Source of the DNA: CAYVQF01 sp964454015
GTDB lineage: Bacteria > Myxococcota_A > Bradymonadia > UBA4248
NCBI GenBank assembly: GCA_964454015.1
Contig: CAYVQF010000004.1
Coordinates: 124,001 to 188,000, forward strand
Direction of reading: 5' to 3'
Length of the DNA stretch: 64,000 nt
This document shows, in pieces, positions 1-7,917 of the stretch (its first letter is position 1; every line of letters starts with the position of its first letter). The translations under genes and the position numbers were made by a program. Under the pieces are notes generated by a model. That model was given only the letters and a program-made list of their open reading frames with translations. It was not told where the DNA came from and searched no databases.

Positions 1-306
1 CTTGGGCGAGAGGCGGAGGGGAGCATGGTTGCGTTCCTGGTGAGTGCGACGCCGTGGGTGAATCCCACCATTTTTTCCACTATGCAAAAAGTTGCCTCGG
101 CTGGTGTGGAGGCGAGCCGCAGCAGGCGTGAGCCAGCGCGCCCGTCCAAGGGTCAGCATCCCGCAGGGGCGCGGTCAGACGCAAGGGGCCAAGTGCGGTG
201 TTAGGGGATGTCGGCGCTCGTGGAATGTTCTTTGCAGTGGGCGGCGCGAGCAGTGGTGCGCTCCTCAGGGCAAAGAACGCGCGCTTGGCCGGACAAGGTG
301 ATAGCG
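1..306. other. Gene-free region upstream of the minor pilin cluster
   Basis: I found no convincing coding frame here; the short frames lack ribosome binding sites and family resemblance. The stretch holds a T-run followed by an A-run around 71-90 and the sigma-54-like site at 221-236. The end of an upstream gene may lie just before position 1. Confidence 0.5.
221..236 (+). promoter_or_regulatory. Candidate sigma-54 (-24/-12) promoter for pilVWX
   Basis: TGGAATGTTCTTTGCA has GG at 222-223 and GC at 234-235, separated by exactly 10 bases, and matches the TGGCACRNNNNTTGCW consensus except at two positions. Transcription would start near 247, about 60 bases before the pilV start. Sigma-54 control through PilR is established for pilA in several bacteria; its use for this minor pilin cluster is inference. 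Confidence 0.5.
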
Positions 307-879
307 ATGGCAAAAGAACAGAGACGCTTGGGAAGAAGGGGTGCGCAAGGATTCACCATCATCGAGGTGATGGTGGCGTTGTTGGTCTTGGTGGTGGGCT
401 TGGTCGGGGTGATCGCCATGCAGATCGTGGCCATTCAAGGCAACGCCGTGGCGCGTGAGGCTTCGGAGGCGATCATTTTGGCGGAGCACATCCACACGAC
501 GCTGCAGCAGGACGCATTGGCGTGGACGGACTCAGGAACAGGCGCCACGGAGTATTTAAAGAATTTGCCGACGTCGGCTCCCACGGGTGGTTTGCCTTGG
601 ATTCCCTGGGAGGGCGGCAGTTGGCTCAGTCCCTTGGGGGTTCCGAAGAGTGCGGTGGCTATCCCGCGGCAACGCTTTTGCGCGGCTTATCAGGTCATGG
701 AGCCGGTTTCAGGGAGCCTGATCACGGGTTTTATTCGGGTCTATTGGTCGGTGGATCGCAGCTCTGCGCTGCGAGAAAACTGTGGCCAAGTGGAGCCGGG
801 GGATCTGGATGAGGCAGCGACGGCGCCGCCCGGGATTCGCTTCGTGACCCTTCCCTTGTCCATCAAGCGTCAGCAGTAA
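307..879 (+). CDS. pilV: Type IV pilus minor pilin, PilV-like prepilin
   Basis: A 190-residue protein whose N-terminus is a class III prepilin signal: a basic leader ending in Gly15, then FTIIEVMVALLVLVVG, with the conserved Glu at +5 after cleavage and a long hydrophobic helix. PilD would cleave after Gly15. PilV-type minor pilins sit in the inner membrane and help prime pilus assembly. The ATG at 307 is chosen because AAGGTG lies just upstream and the leader then has normal length; the frame is open back to 208 but that extension has no pilin features. It is first in a run with PilW-like and PilX-like genes, which supports PilV rather than a type II secretion pseudopilin. Confidence 0.85.
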   Translation: MAKEQRRLGRRGAQGFTIIEVMVALLVLVVGLVGVIAMQIVAIQGNAVAREASEAIILAEHIHTTLQQDALAWTDSGTGATEYLKNLPTSAPTGGLPWIPWEGGSWLSPLGVPKSAVAIPRQRFCAAYQVMEPVSGSLITGFIRVYWSVDRSSALRENCGQVEPGDLDEAATAPPGIRFVTLPLSIKRQQ

Positions 880-905
880 TGGCCCGAGAAGAGAGGAAGA
901 TGTCC

Positions 906-2045
906 ATGCGCACTCAGCCTACCCGAATGCAGCGACGCGGCTTCACCTTGGTCGAGCTGCTCATCGTGATGCTGCTGGCGTCGATCATCGTGGTGGCGAC
1001 CTACATGATGTTCAGTAGCAGCTCTGAGGCTTTTCACCACCAGGAGTTGATCTCCGAGGTGAACAACTCGCTGCGCTTTGCGGCGCAACAACTGCACCAC
1101 GACTTGTCGCGGGCCGGTTTCCAAAGCACGGCCCACTCTGGGCAGGATCCTTTTGTCTGTGACTCCATCACCCCTCCTATTCTTGGTGTGCAGGTCGACC
1201 GATCGGCCACGCCACAGAACTGCGGCGGTGGGGGTCCCTATTTATCTCAGTCCCTGGCTGTGGTCGGTGATATGAGCGATATGCCGCCGTTTCCCCTTTT
1301 CTCGATCAGTGGCGGCTCACTCATCGTCTCGTCGGATGTACGCGTGCCGCTGCCCCCAGAGTCAAGACTAGAGAGTGGTTTGCTTATGCTCGATGCTGCA
1401 ATGGTACAGCCATCGGCAGATCTCGTTGCTGCGAACTTTATTGAAAACGATTGGTTGCGCATGGTCAACCCCAAGGGGCGGTCTCACTTCTCTCGTATCA
1501 CTGGGGTGAGCGGGATGAACATTACGGTGTCACCGCCATTTGTAACGTCATCCAGCGATGGCGTTTGTGGCTTCTCTTTGGCGGCTGGCGAGAGCCACGA
1601 GATCAATCCGATCAGGGCGGTGCGCTACGAGATCGTTTGCAATTCAGCCATCGACCAGGATCGCACGGATTTGGTGCGGTGTCAGGTGGACCCTAGAGAT
1701 CCATTCAGCGGTGATGGATCGAACTGTGTCGTCGTGGCGGAATATGTCACTGCCCTGTCCTTCTTTCTGGGCAGCGACACTCTCGAGAATCTAGACGTCA
1801 TGGTGGACCTCGATCCCAGCACTGAGGAGAGTTTCACGACGAATGTGCCCTTTTATGTGCTCTATCGCATCGAGGCGCGAACGCGCCGTGCTGTTCCCCG
1901 CCGGCTCTCCGTTTCGACGAGTGATCTGCTGCCACAGCCAGGTGCTCCACGAGCCTATTACGATCTTGGCGCTGGCATTGCTGAATTGCGGAGTGTGCAG
2001 GGGCGGGTCGAGCTAACGAATAACATTTTGGGCGCCTTGCCTTAG
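906..2045 (+). CDS. pilW: Type IV pilus minor pilin, PilW-like prepilin
   Basis: A 379-residue protein with a prepilin N-terminus: basic residues to Gly12, then FTLVELLIVMLLASIIV, with Glu at +5 and a hydrophobic helix. PilW proteins are unusually long minor pilins, and this length fits. The rest is a periplasmic domain with few Cys. The frame opens at 879, overlapping the pilV stop, but GAGG at 893-896 is nine bases before the ATG at 906, so 906 is preferred; 900 is also possible. It lies between PilV-like and PilX-like genes. Role by family: part of the pilus-tip priming complex. The PilW name rests on N-terminus, length and position. Confidence 0.82.
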   Translation: MRTQPTRMQRRGFTLVELLIVMLLASIIVVATYMMFSSSSEAFHHQELISEVNNSLRFAAQQLHHDLSRAGFQSTAHSGQDPFVCDSITPPILGVQVDRSATPQNCGGGGPYLSQSLAVVGDMSDMPPFPLFSISGGSLIVSSDVRVPLPPESRLESGLLMLDAAMVQPSADLVAANFIENDWLRMVNPKGRSHFSRITGVSGMNITVSPPFVTSSSDGVCGFSLAAGESHEINPIRAVRYEIVCNSAIDQDRTDLVRCQVDPRDPFSGDGSNCVVVAEYVTALSFFLGSDTLENLDVMVDLDPSTEESFTTNVPFYVLYRIEARTRRAVPRRLSVSTSDLLPQPGAPRAYYDLGAGIAELRSVQGRVELTNNILGALP

Positions 2046-2076
2046 TGAGACGCGAAGCCTGTGAGAGGGAGAAAGG

Positions 2077-2682
2077 ATGATTGCCCAACGACGACAACCA
2101 CTGCGCTTTCACCAGCAAGGTGCCATTCTGATCATCGCCCTGTTGACGATGCTCACCATCACCGGCTTGGGCTTGATCGCCGTGCGGACGGCGACGGGTG
2201 AGATGCATGCCGCAGCAGCCTATAGGTTGAACAAGCAGGCGACCTTTGGCGCGATGGGGATGTCGAATATGAGCGCCGTGGAGCTGGAAACGAAATCAGA
2301 TACCTATTGGCAGATCATGAAGACCAATGCCATCGCCGCGGCTGATGCAGGGACAGACCTGGCGTTGATCGATGTGGACAAGCAATATCTTTTTAGCCAT
2401 CAAGATTTCAACGACATCTTCATGGCCAATCCCACGGGCGATTTGTCGCAGACGGCGTTGCCCTATGCCGGTGGGACTTTGGTGTCCAATCCGGTCGAGG
2501 CAGGACAGGCTCCGGGCTATTCCGGCCAGTTCTGCTTCAAACGGGTGCGTATCGACAGCGCGGGGAGCATCGGTGTGCCGCCGCCTTTCCCCCTGACCCT
2601 AGCGGCGACGGTGCAGCGCTTTGCCAGGAGCCGGATTTTTGGCTACGCCGTGATGGGCCCCATGGAGTGTCCAGGCAACTGA
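2077..2682 (+). CDS. pilX: Type IV pilus assembly protein, PilX N-terminal family
   Basis: A 201-residue protein starting with a basic leader to Gly15, then AILIIALLTMLTITGLGL, a single hydrophobic helix followed by a polar region rich in Ala and Met. It lacks the Glu at +5 of major pilins, as is usual in the PilX_N family. The start follows GAGAAAGG directly. It is third in the pilV-pilW-pilX order seen in many type IV pilus clusters. PilY1 and PilE, which often follow, are absent; the next gene is HMG-CoA reductase on the same strand, 23 bases on, so the pilin operon may run into it. Confidence 0.8.
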   Translation: MIAQRRQPLRFHQQGAILIIALLTMLTITGLGLIAVRTATGEMHAAAAYRLNKQATFGAMGMSNMSAVELETKSDTYWQIMKTNAIAAADAGTDLALIDVDKQYLFSHQDFNDIFMANPTGDLSQTALPYAGGTLVSNPVEAGQAPGYSGQFCFKRVRIDSAGSIGVPPPFPLTLAATVQRFARSRIFGYAVMGPMECPGN

Positions 2683-2705
2683 GGCTTTGCTCCTGGGGTG
2701 ATGTC

Positions 2706-3989
2706 ATGGTTGAGATGCGGGGCTTCTACCGCTTGAGTCTCTCCGAGCGGCGGCGCCTGCTGCTGGAGTTGGGGAGCCTCAGCGAGGCGGATCTTTTGGC
2801 GCTGGCCGGTGACGGCGGACCGAGCGCAGAAGAAGCCGACAAGATGGTGGAGAATGGGGTCGGGGTCTTGCGTGTGCCCCTGGGCTTGTGCCTCCATTTG
2901 GGTCTCGATGGCCGGGAGCGGGTGGTACCCATGGCGGTCGAAGAGGCGTCGGTGATCGCCGCGGCGTCGCATGCGGCGAAGCTTTTGGCCACGGGCGGCG
3001 GTATCATCTCGCGCGCCGATCCGCCCCGGATGGTGGGCCAGATTCAGCTCTTGGACGTGCCCGACCTGGACGGGGCGAGTGCGACCATTTTGGCGCGCCA
3101 GGCCTCGCTGTTGGCCCGGGCCAATGCGGTGGATCCCGTGCTGTGCGAGTTGGGCGGCGGCGCGGTGGCGCTGAGCTGCCGGCGCCTGGAGGCGCTCCCC
3201 GAAGGCGATCCCCTTGGGCCGATGCTCATCGTCGAGCTCGAGGTCGATGTACGCGATGCCATGGGAGCCAACGCGGTCAATAGCATGTGCGAGGCGCTGG
3301 CGCCCGTGCTGGCCAAGCTCAGCGGCGGGCGGGCGCTGTTGAAGATCGTGACCAACCTGGCGGATCGGCGGCGGGTGTGGGTCGAGGGGCGGGTCGCCGT
3401 CGCGGCCCTGGCGCCAGGGGTCGCGGCCAATATCGAAGCCGCTTCCATTTTTGCCGAACGGGACCCCTACCGGGCGGCGACCCACAACAAGGGGATCATG
3501 AACGGCATCGACGCAGTCGTGCTCGCCTGTGGGCAGGACTGGCGCGCCGTAGAGGCCGGGGCCCATGCCTTCGCGGCGCGCAGTGGCCGCTATGGCCCGT
3601 TGGCGCGCTGGCGGGTGCGCGACGGCTGGTTGGTGGGGCAGATGGAGCTCCCCATGGCGGTGGGGGTGGTGGGCGGTATCGCCAAGGTTCACCCTGGGGT
3701 GCGGGCCGCGCTCAAGCTCGCGGACGTCCAGGGGGCAGAGGATTTGGCGCGCCTGGTGGCGGCGGTGGGCTTGGCCCAGAACTTGGCGGCCCTGCGCGCC
3801 TTGAGTGACGAAGGCATCCAGCGCGGGCATATGCGACTGCACGCGCGCAACCTCGCCGTGGAGGTGGGGGCGGTGGGTCAAGAGGTGGACACGGTCGCCG
3901 CGGCCATGGCCGATTCAGGGAGTGTGCGCCGCGATGAGGCGGCGCGCTTGCTCGCCGAGCTGCGCCGGGAGCTCACTCGTAAGTCTTGA
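2706..3989 (+). CDS. mvaA: Hydroxymethylglutaryl-CoA reductase, class II
   Basis: A 427-residue enzyme of the mevalonate pathway interconverting HMG-CoA and mevalonate. Class II hallmarks are visible: ENGVGVLRVPLG near residue 49, the catalytic-Glu region EEASVIAAASHAAK near 79, DAMGANAVNSMCEAL, the Lys/Asp region HNKGIMNGIDAVVLACGQD, and the catalytic-His region GIQRGHMRLHARN near the C-terminus, close to the Pseudomonas mevalonii enzyme. The ATG at 2706 follows GGGGTGAT; the frame is open slightly upstream inside pilX. No other mevalonate gene is in the window, so whether it serves isoprenoid synthesis or mevalonate use is not visible. Its 3' end overlaps the next, convergent gene by 17 bases. 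Confidence 0.93.
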   Translation: MVEMRGFYRLSLSERRRLLLELGSLSEADLLALAGDGGPSAEEADKMVENGVGVLRVPLGLCLHLGLDGRERVVPMAVEEASVIAAASHAAKLLATGGGIISRADPPRMVGQIQLLDVPDLDGASATILARQASLLARANAVDPVLCELGGGAVALSCRRLEALPEGDPLGPMLIVELEVDVRDAMGANAVNSMCEALAPVLAKLSGGRALLKIVTNLADRRRVWVEGRVAVAALAPGVAANIEAASIFAERDPYRAATHNKGIMNGIDAVVLACGQDWRAVEAGAHAFAARSGRYGPLARWRVRDGWLVGQMELPMAVGVVGGIAKVHPGVRAALKLADVQGAEDLARLVAAVGLAQNLAALRALSDEGIQRGHMRLHARNLAVEVGAVGQEVDTVAAAMADSGSVRRDEAARLLAELRRELTRKS

Positions 3990-4470
3990 CGCGCAAAGCG
4001 GCGAGGGCGCTGGAGAAGGCCGCCTCGTAGCGCGAGAGGGCTTCGAGCTCCGTGCCCGATTCGAGGGTGACGATGCTCTTCTCGGTGACGAAAACGGCGA
4101 GGCCGTAGTGATAGGGGACGTTGCCTTGGGCGACCTCGAAGGTGAGGGCCTGGCCCGGGACGCCGTCGGCGCTGGTGACGTCTTTCTTGGCGATGAGGCG
4201 GTAGTTTTTGGCCTCGACCATCTCCAGCAGGAAGACCTCCGTCCAGTAGCTGAGTGAGCCCTGTTCGGTGTTTTCGCGAAAGCGGACCCCGAGCGCGGAG
4301 CCATCGGGAGAGACGGCCTTGTACTCGTAGTGCGCACCGAGGCTGGCGATGACGAAGCCTTCCGGGGTCTGGGTCCATGGCTGCCTTTCGGGTTCTTGGC
4401 AGAGGGAGGCGACACTCAAGAGGGCAGCCACCGCGACGGGCAAGAAGGCTTTGATCTGCAAGGGTTGCAT
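3973..4470 (-). CDS. Small secreted protein of unknown function
   Basis: A 165-residue protein with an N-terminal hydrophobic segment (about residues 8-23) ending in Cys24 (VASLC then QEP), so a signal peptide or an imperfect lipobox. The mature part is a compact alpha/beta sequence with WTQTPEGF and TEVFLLEMVEAKNYRL; I do not recognise the family. The ATG at 4470 is preceded by GGAG/AGGA. The frame is open much further upstream, but that part is antisense shadow over the neighbouring gene. It lies 58 bases downstream of two DUF4349-like genes and may be cotranscribed with them. Confidence 0.65.
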   Translation of the reverse strand: MQPLQIKAFLPVAVAALLSVASLCQEPERQPWTQTPEGFVIASLGAHYEYKAVSPDGSALGVRFRENTEQGSLSYWTEVFLLEMVEAKNYRLIAKKDVTSADGVPGQALTFEVAQGNVPYHYGLAVFVTEKSIVTLESGTELEALSRYEAAFSSALAALRVKTYE

Positions 4471-4528
4471 GGTCCTGACTCCAGGGGGGCGATGACAGTG
4501 AAGGGGAGTGGGCGAGGCGACGCCGGGA

Positions 4529-5383
4529 TCAGTAGCGACCGTCCTCGCGGTGCTGGAGGAGGGTGTGGACGCCATAGGTCTGCACCCAGGGGAAGGGGCT
4601 GCGTTTCTGTGGGCGCTCGACATAAGGCCGGGGCTGCATGGAGACGGAGATCTGTAAGGGCGCCAGGCGCAGGCGGTTGTCGAGGTAGCGCTGGCGGCCC
4701 TGGACCTGTTCGAGCTGGGTGGTGATCTCTGCCAGCTCTTGCTCGATGCGGAGGCTGTCGGCGACATCGTTGGAGAGGTTGAGCATGCCGATGACCCGCT
4801 GGCGGCTGGCTTCGAGCTCGCTGAGACGCCCCGCGGCGGCGGCGAGCTCCAGGGCGACATCCTCGCTGGTGAGGCGCTCGTCGAAGACCTCGGCGACCTG
4901 TCGCACCTGCTGGATGACCTGAGGCAGGGCGGCGGCGGGCACGCGAAAGTCGGCCTCGAGGTTGCTGCTCGATTGGGCATAGCCGTTGTGTTCGGCGATG
5001 ATGGCGACGATTTTCTCCATGGTGGCTTCGGGGGTGAAGGAGCGCAGGCGCAGGGATGCGGTGTGGATGGTTGCGGCGGGTCCCGGTGCCAGGGGTGGAG
5101 GGAGGGCGGGTGTGGGGGACGGCGGTGGCGCCGTCTCGGCCAGGGCGGGCGTCCCCTCTTGGGTTGGGCTGGGGCTTGGAGCCGCCTCGGCGTCGGGCGT
5201 CAGGTCGGGGTCCGCCAGATCCGCAGGCGCTGTGCTCTCGTTGGGCGCTGGCTTGGGCGAGGGTGGAAACAGAGGCACCAGCTCCTCATCGGTAGGAGAC
5301 TCGGGCGGAGGCACCTCGGCGGTGCTGAAGGCTGGAGCGATGATGGCGATGCAGAGACACAGCGGGAGGATGGCAGCGCGCAT
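4529..5383 (-). CDS. DUF4349-like envelope protein with long proline-rich linker
   Basis: A 284-residue protein: signal peptide (about 1-22), a Pro/Ala/Ser-rich low-complexity linker (about 24-105), then a DUF4349-like domain. The domain starts with a beta segment (TIHTASLRLRSF), has an alpha/beta part in which each residue set is compared across two positions (NGYAQSSSNLEADFRVPAAALPQ-like region), and then a long helical hairpin or coiled coil (about 175-240, ELEASRQRVIGMLN). DUF4349 proteins usually end in a transmembrane helix; this one does not show one. It is a paralogue of the next gene upstream, and both end with a similar WVQTYGVHTLLQ/WPRTYGLATLFQ tail. Function unknown; periplasmic location inferred. 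Confidence 0.7.
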   Translation of the reverse strand: MRAAILPLCLCIAIIAPAFSTAEVPPPESPTDEELVPLFPPSPKPAPNESTAPADLADPDLTPDAEAAPSPSPTQEGTPALAETAPPPSPTPALPPPLAPGPAATIHTASLRLRSFTPEATMEKIVAIIAEHNGYAQSSSNLEADFRVPAAALPQVIQQVRQVAEVFDERLTSEDVALELAAAAGRLSELEASRQRVIGMLNLSNDVADSLRIEQELAEITTQLEQVQGRQRYLDNRLRLAPLQISVSMQPRPYVERPQKRSPFPWVQTYGVHTLLQHREDGRY

Positions 5384-5395
5384 GGGGCGTCTCCG

Positions 5396-6202
5396 TCATT
5401 GGAAAAGCGTCGCCAGGCCATAAGTGCGCGGCCAGGCAAAGGGTTGAGGGAGGTGGGGGGCTCGCGCGACGTGTGTTTCGATGAGGGTGACGTCGAGGGT
5501 GATGGTGGTGAAGGCGGCCAGGTTGGCCATGGCGCGCAGCTCTTCTTGGACCTTGGCGATTTCGATGGAGATGCGGCGCAGCTCGCGCTCGAGGGCGATG
5601 CGGACGCTGAGGTCGGTGGCTTGGGCTGCCAGTTGGGCCAAGCGCGCTTGGATGGCTTGGAGGTTCTCCAGGCGTGCTTTGGTGTCGTGGAAGGCTTCGG
5701 TGATGTCTTGGCTGCTTTGCCTGTAGGCGCGCACTTGGCCGAGTTCTTTGAGGGCCGCCAGGACCTGATCCTGTTTGTCGACGGGGACGCGCAGGACGCG
5801 TTGGGTGAGGGTGGCCGATTCGATGTAACCGCCAGCGGCGAAGGTGATGGCCTCGGCGGCGGCCAAGGCCTCGCCGATGGCGTGGACGGCGAGGGTGAGC
5901 CAGTTGCGGTAGATCACCATGCGGGGGCGTTCTTGCGCCGGTGCGGGATCGCCTGGCTGCGGGGGCTGAGAGAGGCTCAGGGACTGGGTGCGGGCGCGGC
6001 TCGGGCCGCGCTCTTCCTGGTCGTAGCTCTCCTCCATGGCCATGGCCGGCGAGAACTCTGGCATGCCGCCATAGTCGTCTTTCATCTTGGCGCCGGCTTC
6101 CATGGGCGGCTCCGGCGCCCGGCCATCACGCGACGGTGCGTCAGCGGCTTGGCAACCAGCGAAGAAGGCGAGGAGCAATAGGGGCATGAAGTATTGCCGC
6201 AT
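5396..6202 (-). CDS. DUF4349-like lipoprotein
   Basis: A 268-residue lipoprotein with a lipobox at AFFAGC (Cys17), a disordered stretch rich in Pro, Met and Glu to about 90, then the DUF4349-like domain: VIYRNWLTLAVHAIGEALA, GGYIESATLTQRVLRVPVDK, and a coiled-coil hairpin near 165-235. It ends WPRTYGLATLFQ, matching the tail of the downstream paralogue at 4529-5383, 12 bases away. The pair looks like a tandem duplication whose copies diverged in anchoring: one lipid-anchored, the other apparently soluble. It is the first gene of the minus-strand group and is divergent from dut. Function unknown. Confidence 0.75.
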   Translation of the reverse strand: MRQYFMPLLLLAFFAGCQAADAPSRDGRAPEPPMEAGAKMKDDYGGMPEFSPAMAMEESYDQEERGPSRARTQSLSLSQPPQPGDPAPAQERPRMVIYRNWLTLAVHAIGEALAAAEAITFAAGGYIESATLTQRVLRVPVDKQDQVLAALKELGQVRAYRQSSQDITEAFHDTKARLENLQAIQARLAQLAAQATDLSVRIALERELRRISIEIAKVQEELRAMANLAAFTTITLDVTLIETHVARAPHLPQPFAWPRTYGLATLFQ

Positions 6203-6380
6203 CGAAACCTCTCAAAACGACCACCGCCTGATGGGGCATGGACAAGCTGCTCGGTACGGGCTAGGAGGCTACTACCCTTTGGGGGCGAGGACAAGCCCGT
6301 GTCCTCTCGTGGGCAATGACAGGTGATCGGTCACGAAGGTTTCCTTGGTTTTTGGGGTGTGGTGGGGAGGCGAGGTGAGG

Positions 6381-6830
6381 ATGGACGAGGCGATGATGGC
6401 GACGGTGCTGGTGCAGCAACTCAGTGTCGAGGCGCAGCTCCCGGAGCGCGCCAGCGCGCTGGCTGCGGGGTGGGATCTGCGGGCGGCGGCGGCGGTGGCG
6501 CTGGCCCCGGGTGGTCGCGCGCTGGTGCCGACTGGGCTGGCCGTGGCCCTGCCGCCGGGCTACGATCTTCAGATCAGACCGCGCTCTGGCCTGGCCTTGC
6601 GGCACGGGGTGACCGTGCTGAACGCGCCAGGGACCATCGACCCGGACTACCGGGGTGAGGTGAAGGTGCTGCTGATCAACTTGGGCGAGGCACTTTTTCA
6701 CATCGCCGTGGGGGATCGCATCGCTCAGGCCGTGCTGGTTCGGCACGTGGAGGCGCACTACCAATGGGCGGAGTCTTTGCCTCTGACGCAGCGAGGCGGC
6801 GGGGGCTTTGGCCACACTGGCGTGCGCTGA
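6381..6830 (+). CDS. dut: Deoxyuridine 5'-triphosphate nucleotidohydrolase (dUTPase)
   Basis: A 149-residue trimeric-type dUTPase converting dUTP to dUMP and pyrophosphate, which keeps uracil out of DNA and feeds dTMP synthesis. All five motifs are visible: I AGWDLRAA, II RPRSGLALRHG, III VLNAPGTIDPDYRGEVKV, IV GDRIAQAVL, V RGGGGFGHTG; the His in motif V is also seen in the E. coli enzyme. ATG 6381 follows GGGGAGG at 6364-6370; the frame is open to 6345 but the extra residues are not typical. It is a single-gene unit facing the unknown gene at 6836. Confidence 0.95.
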   Translation: MDEAMMATVLVQQLSVEAQLPERASALAAGWDLRAAAAVALAPGGRALVPTGLAVALPPGYDLQIRPRSGLALRHGVTVLNAPGTIDPDYRGEVKVLLINLGEALFHIAVGDRIAQAVLVRHVEAHYQWAESLPLTQRGGGGFGHTGVR

Positions 6831-6835
6831 GGGCG

Positions 6836-7906
6836 CTAGAGCATGAGGGCGTAGAGGCCGTCGTTGCGGGCTTTGGCCGTGGCCAAAAAGCGCGCCAGGG
6901 TACGGTAGACCTCGAGGACGCGCAGGGCTTCTTGGTGGCATTCGGCCGCGGCGGGCATGCGCGGGAAGGGGAGCTGCTCGGGCACCCGGTCGCTAGCGCC
7001 ACTGACATAGTCCCACACATCGAGGAAGGCCTGAGGCCAGAGGCGTTGGGCCGCGATGCGCCCGAAATCACCCAAGAGCTCGTCGCGGCCGTCGGCGTCT
7101 TGGGTCAGCATGAGGTCGTGGGCGCCGATGAAATCAGCATAAGCCGTGGGCGCATGGGCTTCCAGGTAGGCGAGGTGGAGGGCCCGGGCCAGGCAGGCGA
7201 GGAGCTGGTCGTTGGCGGTGGCGACCCACTGGGGGCTGCGCAAGGTCCAATCCCCCAGAGGCGCGCTCTCAGCGCTGAGGTCCGCGACGCCTCCTAGGCT
7301 GAGAATCCGTTCGGGGCGAAAGGGCGGCAGCTCCTCCCAGCGCCCAGCGAGCAGGCCCATGAGCGGCTTGTGCTCGACCCTCTCGAGCCACTGGTGGTAG
7401 AGGGTGTTGCTGATGCTGCGGGCCGCGGGGAAGGTCGGCGCCTCCAGCGCCAAGAGCCAATACTGCAGCAAGGGTCTGGGTATTTGGATCCACGTGCCAG
7501 GTTCGTGCGCTGGCGCGCCAGGATCGGCTTCGAGGAGCGGCAGCAAGAGGTGGGAGTAGCTGAGCGCGGCCACCAGGAAGCGTTCCTGCCAGAAGAGGAG
7601 GCGTTGGCCATGGGAGGAGGCCACGAGGTTCGCCTCAGCGTAGCCCTCGTCTTCGGCGTCCTCGGCGGTGATGAGGAGGGCCTCGGCGGTGTGGGCGAGG
7701 ATGGTCAGGGCCGGGGGGCGCGGGGTGGCCTGTGCTTCGATGCGATCGAGGAGGCGTTCGGCAAAGCGCAGCAGGGCTTCGGGTGATTCCTCCTGGTCGC
7801 TGCGCTGGAGGAGCGCCGCGAGGTGTCGCTCGTAGACTGGGTTTGAGAAAGCGCCGATACGAATATGGTGTCCCACTGAAGCAGACCGCGCCCTGCGTCC
7901 TTTCAC
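6836..7906 (-). CDS. Conserved-looking protein of unknown function
   Basis: A 356-residue protein, mostly helical, rich in Leu, Ala and Arg, with no signal peptide, membrane segment or recognisable catalytic motif. It has WIQIPRPLLQYWLL, WEELPPFRPERIL and AYADFIGAHDLMLTQDADGRDELLGDF stretches that suggest a compact soluble fold. Start is GTG at 7906, preceded by TAAAGGAAC seven bases upstream. It begins 11 bases after the stop of the secreted Cys-rich protein, so the two are probably cotranscribed. I cannot assign a function. Confidence 0.65.
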   Translation of the reverse strand: MKGRRARSASVGHHIRIGAFSNPVYERHLAALLQRSDQEESPEALLRFAERLLDRIEAQATPRPPALTILAHTAEALLITAEDAEDEGYAEANLVASSHGQRLLFWQERFLVAALSYSHLLLPLLEADPGAPAHEPGTWIQIPRPLLQYWLLALEAPTFPAARSISNTLYHQWLERVEHKPLMGLLAGRWEELPPFRPERILSLGGVADLSAESAPLGDWTLRSPQWVATANDQLLACLARALHLAYLEAHAPTAYADFIGAHDLMLTQDADGRDELLGDFGRIAAQRLWPQAFLDVWDYVSGASDRVPEQLPFPRMPAAAECHQEALRVLEVYRTLARFLATAKARNDGLYALML

Positions 7907-7917
7907 CGGTTGTTCCT

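Noticed and set aside
2643..3881. 412-codon minus-strand frame over HMG-CoA reductase
   Set aside because: Class II reductase motifs on the plus strand are clear; the antisense product has none.
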